From assembly GCA_025929745.1 (NCBI GenBank), contig JAICPQ010000006.1, positions 1 through 24,387 of the forward strand: DNA of 24,387 bases, in the 5' to 3' direction. Positions within the stretch are counted from its first letter, which is position 1; each line of letters starts with the position of its first letter. The DNA is from Burkholderiales bacterium (GTDB lineage Bacteria > Pseudomonadota > Gammaproteobacteria > Burkholderiales > SG8-39). Both the position numbers and the translations under genes were made by a program. This document shows, piece after piece, positions 1-8,500 of this stretch. The notes under the pieces were generated by a model. It searched no databases and was not told the origin of the DNA. It worked only from the letters and a program-made list of their open reading frames with translations.

Positions 1-157
1 CGTAGCGCGGCCAGGGGCCGTTCAGAAAAGCGAGCGGAGAAAGCCCGACGTCGCGCCAGCCCGAGAACGGATAGAGCGATGCGTACGCGACAAGCAGCAC
101 ATAGACGAAAAACAGGGTGCGCGCCAGCCGCGAGGCACGCGGCGCGGGATGTTCAGC
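1..157 (-). CDS. VanZ-like membrane protein, N-terminal part (cut by window edge)
   Basis: Reading the minus strand downstream of the symporter gives an open frame with a hydrophobic segment (LFFVYVLLVAYASLYPF) followed by SGWRDVGL and LAFLNGPWPRY. The SLYPFSGWR stretch after a first membrane helix is typical of VanZ-like proteins, whose cellular role outside teicoplanin resistance is mostly unknown. About 50 residues are visible before the window ends, so C-terminal features cannot be checked. No ATG or GTG fits the N-terminus; a CTG or another rare start may be used, so the given start is only approximate. The frame overlaps the last codons of the symporter gene, suggesting co-transcription. 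Family call moderately sure, start unsure. Confidence 0.6.
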
Positions 158-1595
158 GCTTGCCGTGCGGATGCACCGCGGGCGCAGCGGCCGCCCGCGG
201 CACGAGCGAGCCGAGCACCATGCCAACGATTGAGAACGCGAGGCCCACGAGCTGCGGCGGCACGGTGGCCTCCGCGGCGGTGAGCTCCGCGATGGTCCAC
301 GACACCAGTCCGAAGACCACCGAAAGCACTGCACCGACCGTAGTTGCGCGCTTCCAGAACACTCCGGCGGCAAGCGGGACGACGCACGACACCAGCGTCA
401 CCTTGTAGGCGTTCTGCACCATCTCGTACATCGTGCTCCTCGAATTGAGCGCGAAGAGCAACGCCGCGAGGCTGAAGGTGACGAGGATCACGCGGAGCAG
501 CAGCATGAACTGCCGGTCGCTCATATTGCGCACGAACGGTCGGATTACGTTCTCCGTGAAAAGCGACGTGGGCGCGATGATCGCTCCGCTCGCCGTGGAA
601 AGGATGGCCGAGAGCAGGGCGCCGAAGAAGAGCACCTGCGCCCACATCGGCGTCTTGTTGAGAATCAGGTCGGGCAGGATGCGCTGGATCTCGCGCGCGT
701 CCTCGGCCGCGAACAGCTTCTCGTATCCGGGATCGATGACAAGCGCTGCATAGGCGATGAAGATCGGCACGAAAGCGAAGCAAAAGTACACCGCGCCGCC
801 GATCAGCGTGCCGCGGACTGCGGTTCTCTCGTCCTTCGCCGAAGTGACTCGCTGGAACACGTCCTGCTGCGGGATCGAGCCGATCGCGAGCGTCATCCAG
901 GCCGCGAGGAAAGCCAGCCACTCCTTGGAGCCGCCCTTCGGCCAGAACTCGAACTTGCCAGCCTCCGAGGCCGCCGCGATCACTTTGCTAGCGCCGCCCG
1001 CCATATCGCCTACCAGCCAGGCCACCGCGGTGAGACCGAAGAGGATCACCACCGACTGGAACAGATCGGTGAGCGCGACCGACCACATGCCGCCGAAGAT
1101 CGTGTACACCACGACAATCGCCGCGCCGATCATGATGCCGGTCGAGAGATCGATCGCGCCGCCCGACAGTACCCAGAACACCAGGCCGAGCGCAGTGAGC
1201 TGCGCCGAGGTCCAGCCGAGATAGGAAGCGGTGATGGCCACGCTGGTGATCACCTCGACCGTCTTGTTGTAGCGCTTGTGATAGAAGTCCCCGATGGTCA
1301 GGAGATCCATGCGGTAGAACGCGCGCGCGAAGAAGATCGCCACGAACAGCAGGCAGAACGAGGCGCCGAAGGGATCGGCCACGATGCCGCCGAGCCCGTC
1401 CCGCGTGAACGTCGCCGACACCGAGAGCACCGTCTCGGCGCCGAACCAGGTGGCGAACACCGTGGCCGCGCTCATGTAGAGCGGCAGGCTGCGTCCGGCC
1501 ACTACGTAATCCTTGGAGTTATGGACCCGCTGGGCGGCCCACAGACCGATGGCAATCGTCACCAGGAGGTACAGGACGACCGAGGTGATCAGCAT
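153..1595 (-). CDS. Sodium:solute symporter (SSS family)
   Basis: A 480-residue integral membrane protein that should couple sodium entry to uptake of an organic solute across the inner membrane. It begins MLITSVVLYLLVTIAIGLWA, then has the family's conserved stretch after helix 1 (DYVVAGRSLPLY, ATWFGAETVLS), about 13 hydrophobic helices, and the SAILSTASGAI segment that in this family lies in helix 8 near the second sodium site. The substrate cannot be read from sequence; proline, pantothenate and other organic-acid carriers share the fold. The ATG at 1595 is chosen because the hydrophobic start is natural there; a longer frame upstream only reads through the ubiB end in another phase. It follows ubiB by 10 bases, with no clear Shine-Dalgarno, so it is probably co-transcribed. 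Confidence 0.88.
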   Translation of the reverse strand: MLITSVVLYLLVTIAIGLWAAQRVHNSKDYVVAGRSLPLYMSAATVFATWFGAETVLSVSATFTRDGLGGIVADPFGASFCLLFVAIFFARAFYRMDLLTIGDFYHKRYNKTVEVITSVAITASYLGWTSAQLTALGLVFWVLSGGAIDLSTGIMIGAAIVVVYTIFGGMWSVALTDLFQSVVILFGLTAVAWLVGDMAGGASKVIAAASEAGKFEFWPKGGSKEWLAFLAAWMTLAIGSIPQQDVFQRVTSAKDERTAVRGTLIGGAVYFCFAFVPIFIAYAALVIDPGYEKLFAAEDAREIQRILPDLILNKTPMWAQVLFFGALLSAILSTASGAIIAPTSLFTENVIRPFVRNMSDRQFMLLLRVILVTFSLAALLFALNSRSTMYEMVQNAYKVTLVSCVVPLAAGVFWKRATTVGAVLSVVFGLVSWTIAELTAAEATVPPQLVGLAFSIVGMVLGSLVPRAAAAPAVHPHGKR

Positions 1596-1605
1596 GCGCG
1601 CGCAA

Positions 1606-3075
1606 TCATAACAAGAGATTGGCGATGGCGAGGGCAAGGCCGAGCGCGGCGGCGCCCAGCACAAGGCCGAGCAGCCGGTTGCGGCGCGCGTTCTGGGCCG
1701 CGAGCTGCGCGAGCGCGGCCTGGATCGCGCCGAGCCGGTCCTCGGCGAGCGCGCGGTGCACGAGGCGCGGGATCTGCGGCAGCGTCGCCGCCCAGAACGG
1801 CGCCTCGTGCTGAATTGTGCGCACGAGGCCGCGCCAGCCGACCTGCTCGCGCATCCAGCGCTCGAGCAAAGGCTTGGCTGTGCTCCACAGGTCGAGATCC
1901 GGATCGAGCTCGCGCCCAAGGCCCTCGATGTTGAGAAGGGTCTTCTGCAGCATGACGAGCTGCGGCTGCACCTCGACGTTGAAGCGCCGCGAGGTCTGGA
2001 AAAGCCGCAGCAGCAATCTTCCGAAGTAAATTTCCCTGAGAGGCCGGGCGAACACCGGCTCGCACACCGCGCGGATCGCCGTCTCGAATTCGTCGATGCG
2101 CGTGGAGGGCGGCACCCAGCCGGCGTCGAGGTGCGCCTGGGCTACGCGGCGGTAGTCGCGATTAAAGAAGGCGATGAAGTTCTGCGCTAGGTAGTTCTTG
2201 TCAACGTCGGTAAGGGTTCCCATGATGCCGAAGTCGAGCGCGATATACCGCCCGTCGTCCGCGACGAGGATATTTCCGGGGTGCATGTCGGCGTGGAAGA
2301 ACCCGTGGCGGAAAACCTGCGTGAAGAAGATCTCCACGCCAGCGCGGGCGAGCGTGGGGATATCGACCCCCTTTTCGCGCAAAACCTGCACCTGCGAGAT
2401 GGGCGTGCCGTGCATGCGCTCCATCACCATCACGCGCTGCGAGCAAAGGTCCCAGTACACCGCCGGAACGAGAAGAAGCGGCGAGCCGTCGAAGTTGCGC
2501 CGCAGCTGGCTCGCATTGGCCGCTTCGCGCATGAGATCGAGCTCCTCATCGAGATGGCGTGCGAACTCGGCCACCACTTCCCGCGGCTTGAGCCGGGGTC
2601 CATCGCGCCAAAGGCGCTCGACGAGCGCGGCGCCGGTTTCGAGAAGCTCGAGGTCACGCGCCACCGCGCGCTCGATGCCCGGCCGCAGCACCTTGACCGC
2701 CACTTCGGTGCCGTCGTGCAGGCGCGCGAGGTGCACTTGCGCGATCGACGCGCTCGCGACCGGTGTTCTTTCGAAGCTCTCGAACACGGCCTCGAGGCGA
2801 GTACCGAGGGAGCGTTCAACCTCGGCGACCGCGGCCTCGGAGGCAAACGGCGGCACGCGGTCCTGAAGACGCGCAAGCTCGTCGGCGATGTCGAGCGGCA
2901 CCAGATCCCGGCGCGTGGAAAGAATCTGGCCGAACTTGACCGAGATCGGGCCGAGGGTCTCGAGCGCCCGGCGCAGCCGCAGGCCGCGCGTGCTGTCCGG
3001 GCGCGCCTCGAGCTCGTGCAGCCTGAAGCGCAGGCCGACCGCAATGATGCGCAGCAGCCGCGCGAGCCTAGCCAA
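1606..3075 (-). CDS. ubiB: UbiB, ubiquinone biosynthesis atypical kinase/ATPase
   Basis: An ABC1/ADCK/UbiB family protein (489 residues from the chosen start) needed for aerobic ubiquinone synthesis, where it is thought to act as an ATPase helping the Ubi complex handle its lipid intermediates at the membrane. Visible hallmarks are the KFGQ motif (about residues 47-50), the alanine-rich loop ASASIAQVH, the nucleotide-binding lysine in VAVKVLRPG, HADMHPGNIL and the metal-binding ALDFGIMG. A C-terminal hydrophobic helix (LLGLVLGAAALGLALAIANL) is the expected membrane anchor. I prefer the TTG at 3075 because the protein then begins ARLARLLRIIAVGLRF as in relatives and overlaps the ubiJ stop by 8 bases, an overlap type seen several times here. 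An ATG at 3144 is also in frame but adds a residue run that looks like out-of-phase ubiJ. Confidence 0.93.
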   Translation of the reverse strand: MARLARLLRIIAVGLRFRLHELEARPDSTRGLRLRRALETLGPISVKFGQILSTRRDLVPLDIADELARLQDRVPPFASEAAVAEVERSLGTRLEAVFESFERTPVASASIAQVHLARLHDGTEVAVKVLRPGIERAVARDLELLETGAALVERLWRDGPRLKPREVVAEFARHLDEELDLMREAANASQLRRNFDGSPLLLVPAVYWDLCSQRVMVMERMHGTPISQVQVLREKGVDIPTLARAGVEIFFTQVFRHGFFHADMHPGNILVADDGRYIALDFGIMGTLTDVDKNYLAQNFIAFFNRDYRRVAQAHLDAGWVPPSTRIDEFETAIRAVCEPVFARPLREIYFGRLLLRLFQTSRRFNVEVQPQLVMLQKTLLNIEGLGRELDPDLDLWSTAKPLLERWMREQVGWRGLVRTIQHEAPFWAATLPQIPRLVHRALAEDRLGAIQAALAQLAAQNARRNRLLGLVLGAAALGLALAIANLLL

Positions 3076-3622
3076 GCCGCTGGAGACGCTTGTCGAGCCT
3101 TGCGATGCCGTCGCGCAGTTGCGCGATCGATTCGCCGAGCGCATCGAGCTCGACGCGCCGAGCGAGCACGCGCTTCTCGTCGATCAGGTAGTCGCCGATG
3201 GCACCGGCCACGCGCTCGAGTGCGTCGAGGTGCCAAGCGACGAGCGCGCGGCCCGTGGAAGCCAGGCGGTGGGCCGCGACGTCGCCCAGCACACGCGAAA
3301 GGTCTTCCTCCACTTCCCAGCGCAGGTGACGCGCGAGCACCACGATTTCGGAGGCGAGGCGTGCGTTGCCTTCGACGTCGACCGCGCGCAGCGCTTGCTC
3401 CTCGCCGCGCGCGAGCGCCGTCACGAAATCGGGCTTGATAGTCATGCGCAAGGTAGCCTCGCCGTCGGCCGCTTCCACGGTTCCCCCTGAAGCGATGCGC
3501 AAGCGTAGCGCGGGCAGCGGCCCGGCGCGCACCTCGACAGTCTCGCCGGCAAAAGGCTTCAGCCGGCCGCGTGCCCACGGTTGTGCGCGCAGCAGACGGT
3601 TCAGCACAAACGAAAAGGCCAC
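3068..3622 (-). CDS. ubiJ: UbiJ, ubiquinone biosynthesis accessory factor (SCP2 domain)
   Basis: UbiJ binds ubiquinone intermediates through an SCP2 sterol-carrier-like domain and, with UbiK, organises the soluble Ubi complex. The call rests on the N-terminal VLNRLLRAQPWARGRLKPFAG, the beta-rich SCP2 region with TLRMTIKPDFVTAL and VDVEGNARLASEIVVLARHL, the C-terminal coiled coil (ESIAQLRDGIARLDKRLQRL), and its place directly before ubiB. The start is uncertain. A TTG at 3661 would overlap the Tim44-like stop by 4 bases (TTGA), matching local style, but it puts a perfect terminator-like hairpin inside the gene. The GTG codons at 3622 and 3607 fit better with relatives, which begin a few residues before the LNxLL motif; I used 3622. 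Function is confident, start is not. Confidence 0.85.
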   Translation of the reverse strand: MAFSFVLNRLLRAQPWARGRLKPFAGETVEVRAGPLPALRLRIASGGTVEAADGEATLRMTIKPDFVTALARGEEQALRAVDVEGNARLASEIVVLARHLRWEVEEDLSRVLGDVAAHRLASTGRALVAWHLDALERVAGAIGDYLIDEKRVLARRVELDALGESIAQLRDGIARLDKRLQRLG

Positions 3623-3639
3623 CGCAGGGGTGGCCTTTT
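3613..3639 (-). terminator. Perfect 11-bp inverted repeat, intrinsic terminator-like
   Basis: The arms AAAAGGCCACC (3613-3623) and GGTGGCCTTTT (3629-3639) pair perfectly around a 5-base loop. On the minus strand the GC stem ends in TTTT followed by a T-rich CGTTTG, as expected for a rho-independent terminator of the Tim44-like gene, which stops 19 bases upstream. The symmetry means it could also work on the plus strand. It overlaps the possible 5' end of ubiJ. Activity is inferred from shape only. Confidence 0.6.
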
Positions 3640-3657
3640 GAAAGGGAAGAGCCTCGA

Positions 3658-4479
3658 TCAATGCATCTGCTGGATGCCGGCGAGCAGCCAGCCGCTCGAG
3701 CCGTCAGCCGGCTTCACGAGGTTCCAGACCTCGGAGAAGGTCTCCGGTGCCGCGCCGGGCGCTTCGCGCACCGTCCCGGTGAAGCGCACGCTCGCCCAGT
3801 GCTGCGGGCCCTCGGTGACGACCTCGAGCAGCTCGGCGTCCAGCCCTTCAACTTGAGTATGCTGGCTGCCACTGGAGTCCTTGCTCAACTGCTCAAAGAG
3901 CTCTTCGGTGGTGAGCTCACGGATCTCGTCCAGTCGCCGCGCGTCGTTGGCCGCCTGCAGGCGCAGGAAATTGAGCTTCGCGCCGCGCAAGAAAGCCGCC
4001 GCATCGAATCCGCCGGGCACTCGGCTCGGCGCCGCAACCGGCACTGCACCGCCCGATGATGGATTGACGTTGACGGTCTCGCGCATGCCGGCAAACTGCA
4101 TCGGACGCGGCGCCTCCGCGCGACGGCGCATCAGTGCGCGCACGCCGAGCACCGCGGCGATTGCGAGAAGAGCGAGTAAGAAGAAACCAAGGAGCCCGCT
4201 GCCGCCGAAGAGGTAGCCGAGCATGCCCCCGAGCGCGAGGCCACCGAGGATCGGCATCCAGCGGCTGCCGCCCTGTGCCGGCGCGGCCTGCTGCGCGCCC
4301 TGCTGCTGACCCTGCGCCTGCTGCTGCGCTGGCTTCGCAGGCGTCTGCTGCGGCGGCGTGGTGACGTTGCGCTGCGCGCCCATGTTGCGACCACCGCCCA
4401 GGCGACGCGCCTCGACTTCCGTGGCAATGAAAGCACTGCCGAAGACCGTTACTGCGAGCACCAAAAACCATTTACGCAT
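3658..4479 (-). CDS. Tim44-like domain protein, exported or membrane-anchored
   Basis: A 273-residue protein with a signal sequence (MRKWFLVLAVTVFGSAFIA), a conserved ARRLGGGRNMG motif just after it, a glutamine/alanine/proline-rich linker, then a glycine-rich and hydrophobic region (GGLALGGMLGYLFGGSGL and FFLLALLAIAAVLGVRAL) followed by RRR. The C-terminal part (from about AAFLRGAKLNFLRLQ through EVWNLVKP to the end) resembles the Tim44-like domain, a fold shared with a mitochondrial import factor and mitoribosomal MRPL45. The bacterial role is not known. The start at 4479 is supported by a GGAGG ribosome site 8 bases upstream, rare in this window, and by the signal peptide. It lies between ubiE and ubiJ, a position seen in other betaproteobacteria, and is followed by a terminator-like hairpin. 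Confidence 0.87.
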   Translation of the reverse strand: MRKWFLVLAVTVFGSAFIATEVEARRLGGGRNMGAQRNVTTPPQQTPAKPAQQQAQGQQQGAQQAAPAQGGSRWMPILGGLALGGMLGYLFGGSGLLGFFLLALLAIAAVLGVRALMRRRAEAPRPMQFAGMRETVNVNPSSGGAVPVAAPSRVPGGFDAAAFLRGAKLNFLRLQAANDARRLDEIRELTTEELFEQLSKDSSGSQHTQVEGLDAELLEVVTEGPQHWASVRFTGTVREAPGAAPETFSEVWNLVKPADGSSGWLLAGIQQMH

Positions 4480-4487
4480 GACGCAAT

Positions 4488-4492
4488 CCTCC
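4488..4492 (-). promoter_or_regulatory. Ribosome binding site of the Tim44-like gene
   Basis: The minus strand reads GGAGG 8 bases before the ATG at 4479. It is one of only two strong Shine-Dalgarno matches I see here, and it fixes the start at the signal peptide rather than at longer in-frame options. Confidence 0.7.
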
Positions 4493-4507
4493 AGACCCTT
4501 CATGCTA

Positions 4508-5200
4508 TCAAAAACGGTACCCGCGATGGACGGCGACCACACCGGCGGCGAGGTTAAACACTTCGACTTCGGCAAGGCCAACGGCGCGCAGCATTTCCGC
4601 GAGCGTGGCCTGGTCGGGATGCTGCCGGATCGACTCCGCCAGGTAGCGATAGGCGTCGGCGTCCCCGGCGACCTTGTCGCCTAGCCAGGGGAGCACCTTG
4701 AACGAATACCAGTCGTACGCCGGCTCGAGCGGCTTCCAGACCTTCGAGAATTCGAGGACTACGAGCCGTCCGCCGGGTTTCAAGACGCGCGCCATTTCGC
4801 CGAGCGCCGCGTCCTTGCGCGTCATGTTGCGAAGGCCGAAGCCGACCGTGACACAGTCGAAATAGCCCGGCGGAAATGGCAGGCGCTCGGCGTCGCATTG
4901 CGCTGCGGGCAGCGTGAGCCCGCGGTCGAGCAGCCGGTCGCGGCCACGCTCGAGCATGCGACGGTTGATGTCGGTGATCCAGACCTCTCCACCCGGCAGG
5001 ACGCGCCGCGCCAGTGCGGCCGCGAGATCGCCGCTTCCCGTGGCGATATCGAGTACGCGCTCTCCGGCGCGCGGACGCGCGACCGAGATGGTGAACGACT
5101 TCCACAGGCGGTGCAGGCCGAGCGACATCAGATCGTTCATGACGTCGTAGCGCTCGGCGACCGAGTCGAAAACGCGGCGGACGGTCTGAGCTTTATTCAC
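4508..5200 (-). CDS. ubiE: UbiE, demethylmenaquinone/2-methoxy-6-polyprenyl-1,4-benzoquinol C-methyltransferase
   Basis: A SAM-dependent C-methyltransferase of ubiquinone (and menaquinone, if made) synthesis. The family signature YDVMNDLMSLGLHRLWK is present, then SAM motif I (VLDIATGSGDLAAAL), the acidic WITDIN that holds the SAM ribose, and the UbiE signatures VTVGFGLRNM and RVLKPGGRLVVLEFSK. It ends GVVAVHRGYRF, as relatives do. The GTG at 5200 gives an 8-base overlap (GTGAATAA) with the DUF971 stop; a TTG at 5221 would add PPPVPA-type residues. Either way the N-terminus is shorter than in typical UbiE proteins and lacks the usual HFGF-type segment. Its neighbours DUF971, UbiJ and UbiB support a quinone-synthesis block. 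Confidence 0.94.
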   Translation of the reverse strand: MNKAQTVRRVFDSVAERYDVMNDLMSLGLHRLWKSFTISVARPRAGERVLDIATGSGDLAAALARRVLPGGEVWITDINRRMLERGRDRLLDRGLTLPAAQCDAERLPFPPGYFDCVTVGFGLRNMTRKDAALGEMARVLKPGGRLVVLEFSKVWKPLEPAYDWYSFKVLPWLGDKVAGDADAYRYLAESIRQHPDQATLAEMLRAVGLAEVEVFNLAAGVVAVHRGYRF

Positions 5201-5549
5201 GGCTGGCACCGGCGGCGGCAAGCTTCTTCACGTATTCGGCCCAGAGCGAGTCGTAGTTCTCGCCGAGCTCGTACAGGTAGTCCCAGGAGTAGATGCCCGT
5301 GCTGTGGCCGTCGGAAAACTGCGGCTGCACGGCGTACGAGCCGACCGGCTCGACGCCGCGAATCTCGACGTTGCGCTTGCCCGCCTGCAGGACCTCCTGC
5401 CCCGGACCGTGTCCGCGCACTTCCGCTGACGGCGAGTACACGCGCAGGAATTCGTAGGGCAGCCGAAACGTGCGCCCGTCGGTGAACGTGATTTCCATGA
5501 CGCGCGACTTCTGATGCAGCGTGATGCCGGTCGGAACTCGCTCTGTCAT
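5193..5549 (-). CDS. DUF971 family protein (gamma-butyrobetaine hydroxylase-like N-terminal domain)
   Basis: A 118-residue protein that is a single DUF971 domain. The call is based on the early ITFTDGRTFRLPYEFLRVYSPSAEV, where bacterial members have the same LPYEFLRV(Y/F)SPSAEV block, and the later VEPVGSYAVQPQFSDGHSTG and IYSWDYLYELG. The same domain begins eukaryotic gamma-butyrobetaine hydroxylase and occurs in some iron-sulfur assembly proteins, but the stand-alone bacterial version has no settled function. It is commonly next to ubiE in betaproteobacteria, as here. The ATG at 5549 overlaps the flavoprotein stop as ATGA, so the two genes are very likely translated from one message. Confidence 0.9.
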   Translation of the reverse strand: MTERVPTGITLHQKSRVMEITFTDGRTFRLPYEFLRVYSPSAEVRGHGPGQEVLQAGKRNVEIRGVEPVGSYAVQPQFSDGHSTGIYSWDYLYELGENYDSLWAEYVKKLAAAGASRE

Positions 5550-8500
5550 AACAGCACCCGCTCGATGCCGCCGGCGTTGGCGCGCGCGACGAACTCGGGA
5601 AGCCAGTTTTCACCCAGGATGCGCCGCGCCATCTCGACGACAATGTAGTCGGCCTGCGCACCGGTGTCTTGCTCGAAGCGCGCGAGTCCCTGCAGGCATG
5701 AAGGACAGGAAGTCAGCACCTTCACCGCATCGCCCTGCGGCGCGAGCGCCGCGAGGCCCTTGCGCAGCGACTCCTCCTTGGAGAAGCGCACCTGCGTCGA
5801 CACATCGGGCCGCGTGAGGGCCAGGGTTCCCGATTCGCCACAGCACCTCTCGGAGAGCGGCACCTCGGCGCCCATGAGCGCACCGACCACGGCGAGCGGC
5901 TTCGCCGTCTTGATCGGCGTGTGGCAGGGGTCGTGGTACATGTATTTCATCCCGTTCACGTCTTTCAGCTTCACGCCCTTCTCCAGCAGATATTCGTGGA
6001 TGTCGAGAAGGCGCGCGCCCGGAAAGATCGAGCCGAAGTCGTAGCCCTCGAGCTGGTCGAGACACGTACCGCAGGAGACGATGACGGTTCGGATATCCAG
6101 ATAGTTCAGCGTGGTCGCGAGCCGATGGAAAAGCACCCGGTTCTTGACGATGATGCGCTCGCCCTTCGCCGACTCGCCCGCCGCGGTCTGCGGGTAGCCG
6201 CAACACAAATAGCCGGGCGGCAGGACGCACTGCGCACCGATCTCGTAGAGCATCGCCTGGGTCGCGAGACCGACCTGAGAAAACAGGCGCTCCGAGCCGC
6301 AGCCGGGAAAGTAGAACACCGCATCGGAATCCTCGGTGACCTTGGCGGGGTCGCGGATGATCGGCACCACGCGCGCGTCTTCGATATCGAGCAGCGCGCG
6401 CGCCGTCTTCTTGGGCAGCCGACCCGGCATGGGCTTGTTGACGAAGTGCACCACCTGCGCGTGGAGCGGCTTGCCGCCCGTCGTGAGCGGCGGCGCGGCG
6501 GTCTGTTTCCGGGCAACACCCTTCAGCGCCTCGTGCGCGAGCTTCTGCAACCGGTAGCCCCAGTCGACCATCACCGTGCGCGCCATCTTCACCGCGCGCG
6601 GATCGGTAAGCCCAAGAAAGAGCATCGACGCACGCGTGCCGGGGTTGAAGCGCCGCTTGCCCGCGCGGCGCAGATAGTTGCGCATGGTGATCGACACGTC
6701 TCCGAAGTCAATGTCGACCGGACACGCGGGCTCGCACTTGTGGCATATGGTGCAATGGTCCGCCACGTCGGCGAACTCGTCGTAATGCGCGAGCGCGACG
6801 CCGCGGCGCGTCTGCTCCTCGTACAGGATCGCCTCGATGAGAAGCGAAGTGGCGAGGATCTTGTTGCGCGGTGAATACAGCAGATTGGCGCGCGGCACAT
6901 GCGTGGCGCACGGCGGCTTGCACTTGCCGCAGCGCAGGCAGTCCTTGATCGCACCAGCGACGCGGCCCAGATCGCTTTGCTCCAGAATGATCGATTCGGC
7001 GCCGATCAGCGCGAAGCTTGGCGTGTACGCACTGGAAAGGTCCGCGCCGGCGAGGAGCTTGCCGGCATTGAAGCGTCCCTGCGGATCGACCTCGGCCTTA
7101 TAGGCGCGAAATGCCTCAAGCTCAGCGCTGTCGAGGAACTCGAGCTTCGTGATACCGATGCCATGCTCGCCGGAGATGACGCCGCCGAGCGCGCGCGCGA
7201 GGCGCATGATGCGCGCGACCGCCTCGTAGGCGCGTTGCAGCATCGCGTAATCATCCGAGTTGACTGGAATGTTGGTGTGCACGTTTCCGTCGCCGGCGTG
7301 CATGTGCAGCGCGACGAAGACGCGTCCGCGCAATACACGCTTGTGGATCGCTTCGGCGCCTTCGAGAACGCGCCGGAACGCGGCGCCGTCGAAAATGCGG
7401 CGCAGCTCGTCGCGCACCTCCGTCTTCCATGACAGGCGCAGCGCGTACGACTGTAGGTCCACAAAATAATGATCGAGGTCGGCGGCGATCGCTTTCCAGC
7501 GCCCCTGCACGCGACGCAGGAGATCGCGCGCGCGCGCCGGCCGCTCGCCGAGGAGCTCGCGGTCCTCGACCGCGAGCGGCGCCGAAAAATACTCATCCAG
7601 CCGCGCTAGCAGCTCGAGCTTGTTCTGCACCGAGTACTCGATATTGATGCGCTCGACCCCGTCGGTGTAATCGCCCAGCTTCTCCAGCGGAATCACCACG
7701 TCCTCGTTGATCTTGAACGCGTTGGTGTGGCGTGCGATCGCGGCGGTACGCGCCCGGTCGAGCCAGAAGCGCTTGCGCGCATCGGGCGAGACTGCGACGA
7801 ACCCTTCACCGCCGCGCGCGTTTGCGATGCGCACGACACCGGACGCGGCCGCGGCCACCGCGTCTACGTCGTCGCCGACGAGGTCGCCGATAAGCACCAT
7901 GCGCGGGCTCTGGTTGCGGCGCGATTTGGTCGCATACCCCACCGCCTTCACATAGCGCTCGTCGAGGTGTTCGAGGCCGGCGAGGTGCACGCCTTTCGCG
8001 TTCTCTACGTAGCTCTTGATCTCGACGATCGCCGGCACGGCATCGCGCGCCAGACTGAAGAACTCCAGGCATACGGTGCGCGTGTGCGCGGGCATGCGAT
8101 GCACGAGAAAACGCGCGGCGACGATGATGCCGTCGGTGCCCTCCTTCTGCACGCCCGGGAGGCCGGCGAGGAACTTGTCGCTTACGTCCTTGCCCAACCC
8201 CGCCTTGCGGAACTGCGCGCCCGCGATCTCGAGCATGCGCTCGCGCAGCGGCTTTCGCTGGTCGAAGTAACGCAGCCGGAACTTCGCGCTCGGCGCGTCG
8301 TGGATCTTGCCGAGGTTGTGCTCGAGACGCTCGACTTCCAGCCACTCGCCCTGCGGCGTCACCATGCGCCACCACACCAGGTTGTCGATCGCCGTGCCCC
8401 AGAGCAATGCCTTCTTTCCGCCGGCATTCATCGCCACGTTGCCGCCGATGCACGAGGCATCGGCCGAGGTGGGATCGACCGCGAAGACGAGGCCTGCGCT

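Noticed and set aside
3076..3144. ATG at 3144 as the ubiB start
   Set aside because: The extra residues are serine/arginine-rich, out-of-phase ubiJ and unlike other UbiB N-termini; the TTG at 3075 fits homology and the 8-base overlap.
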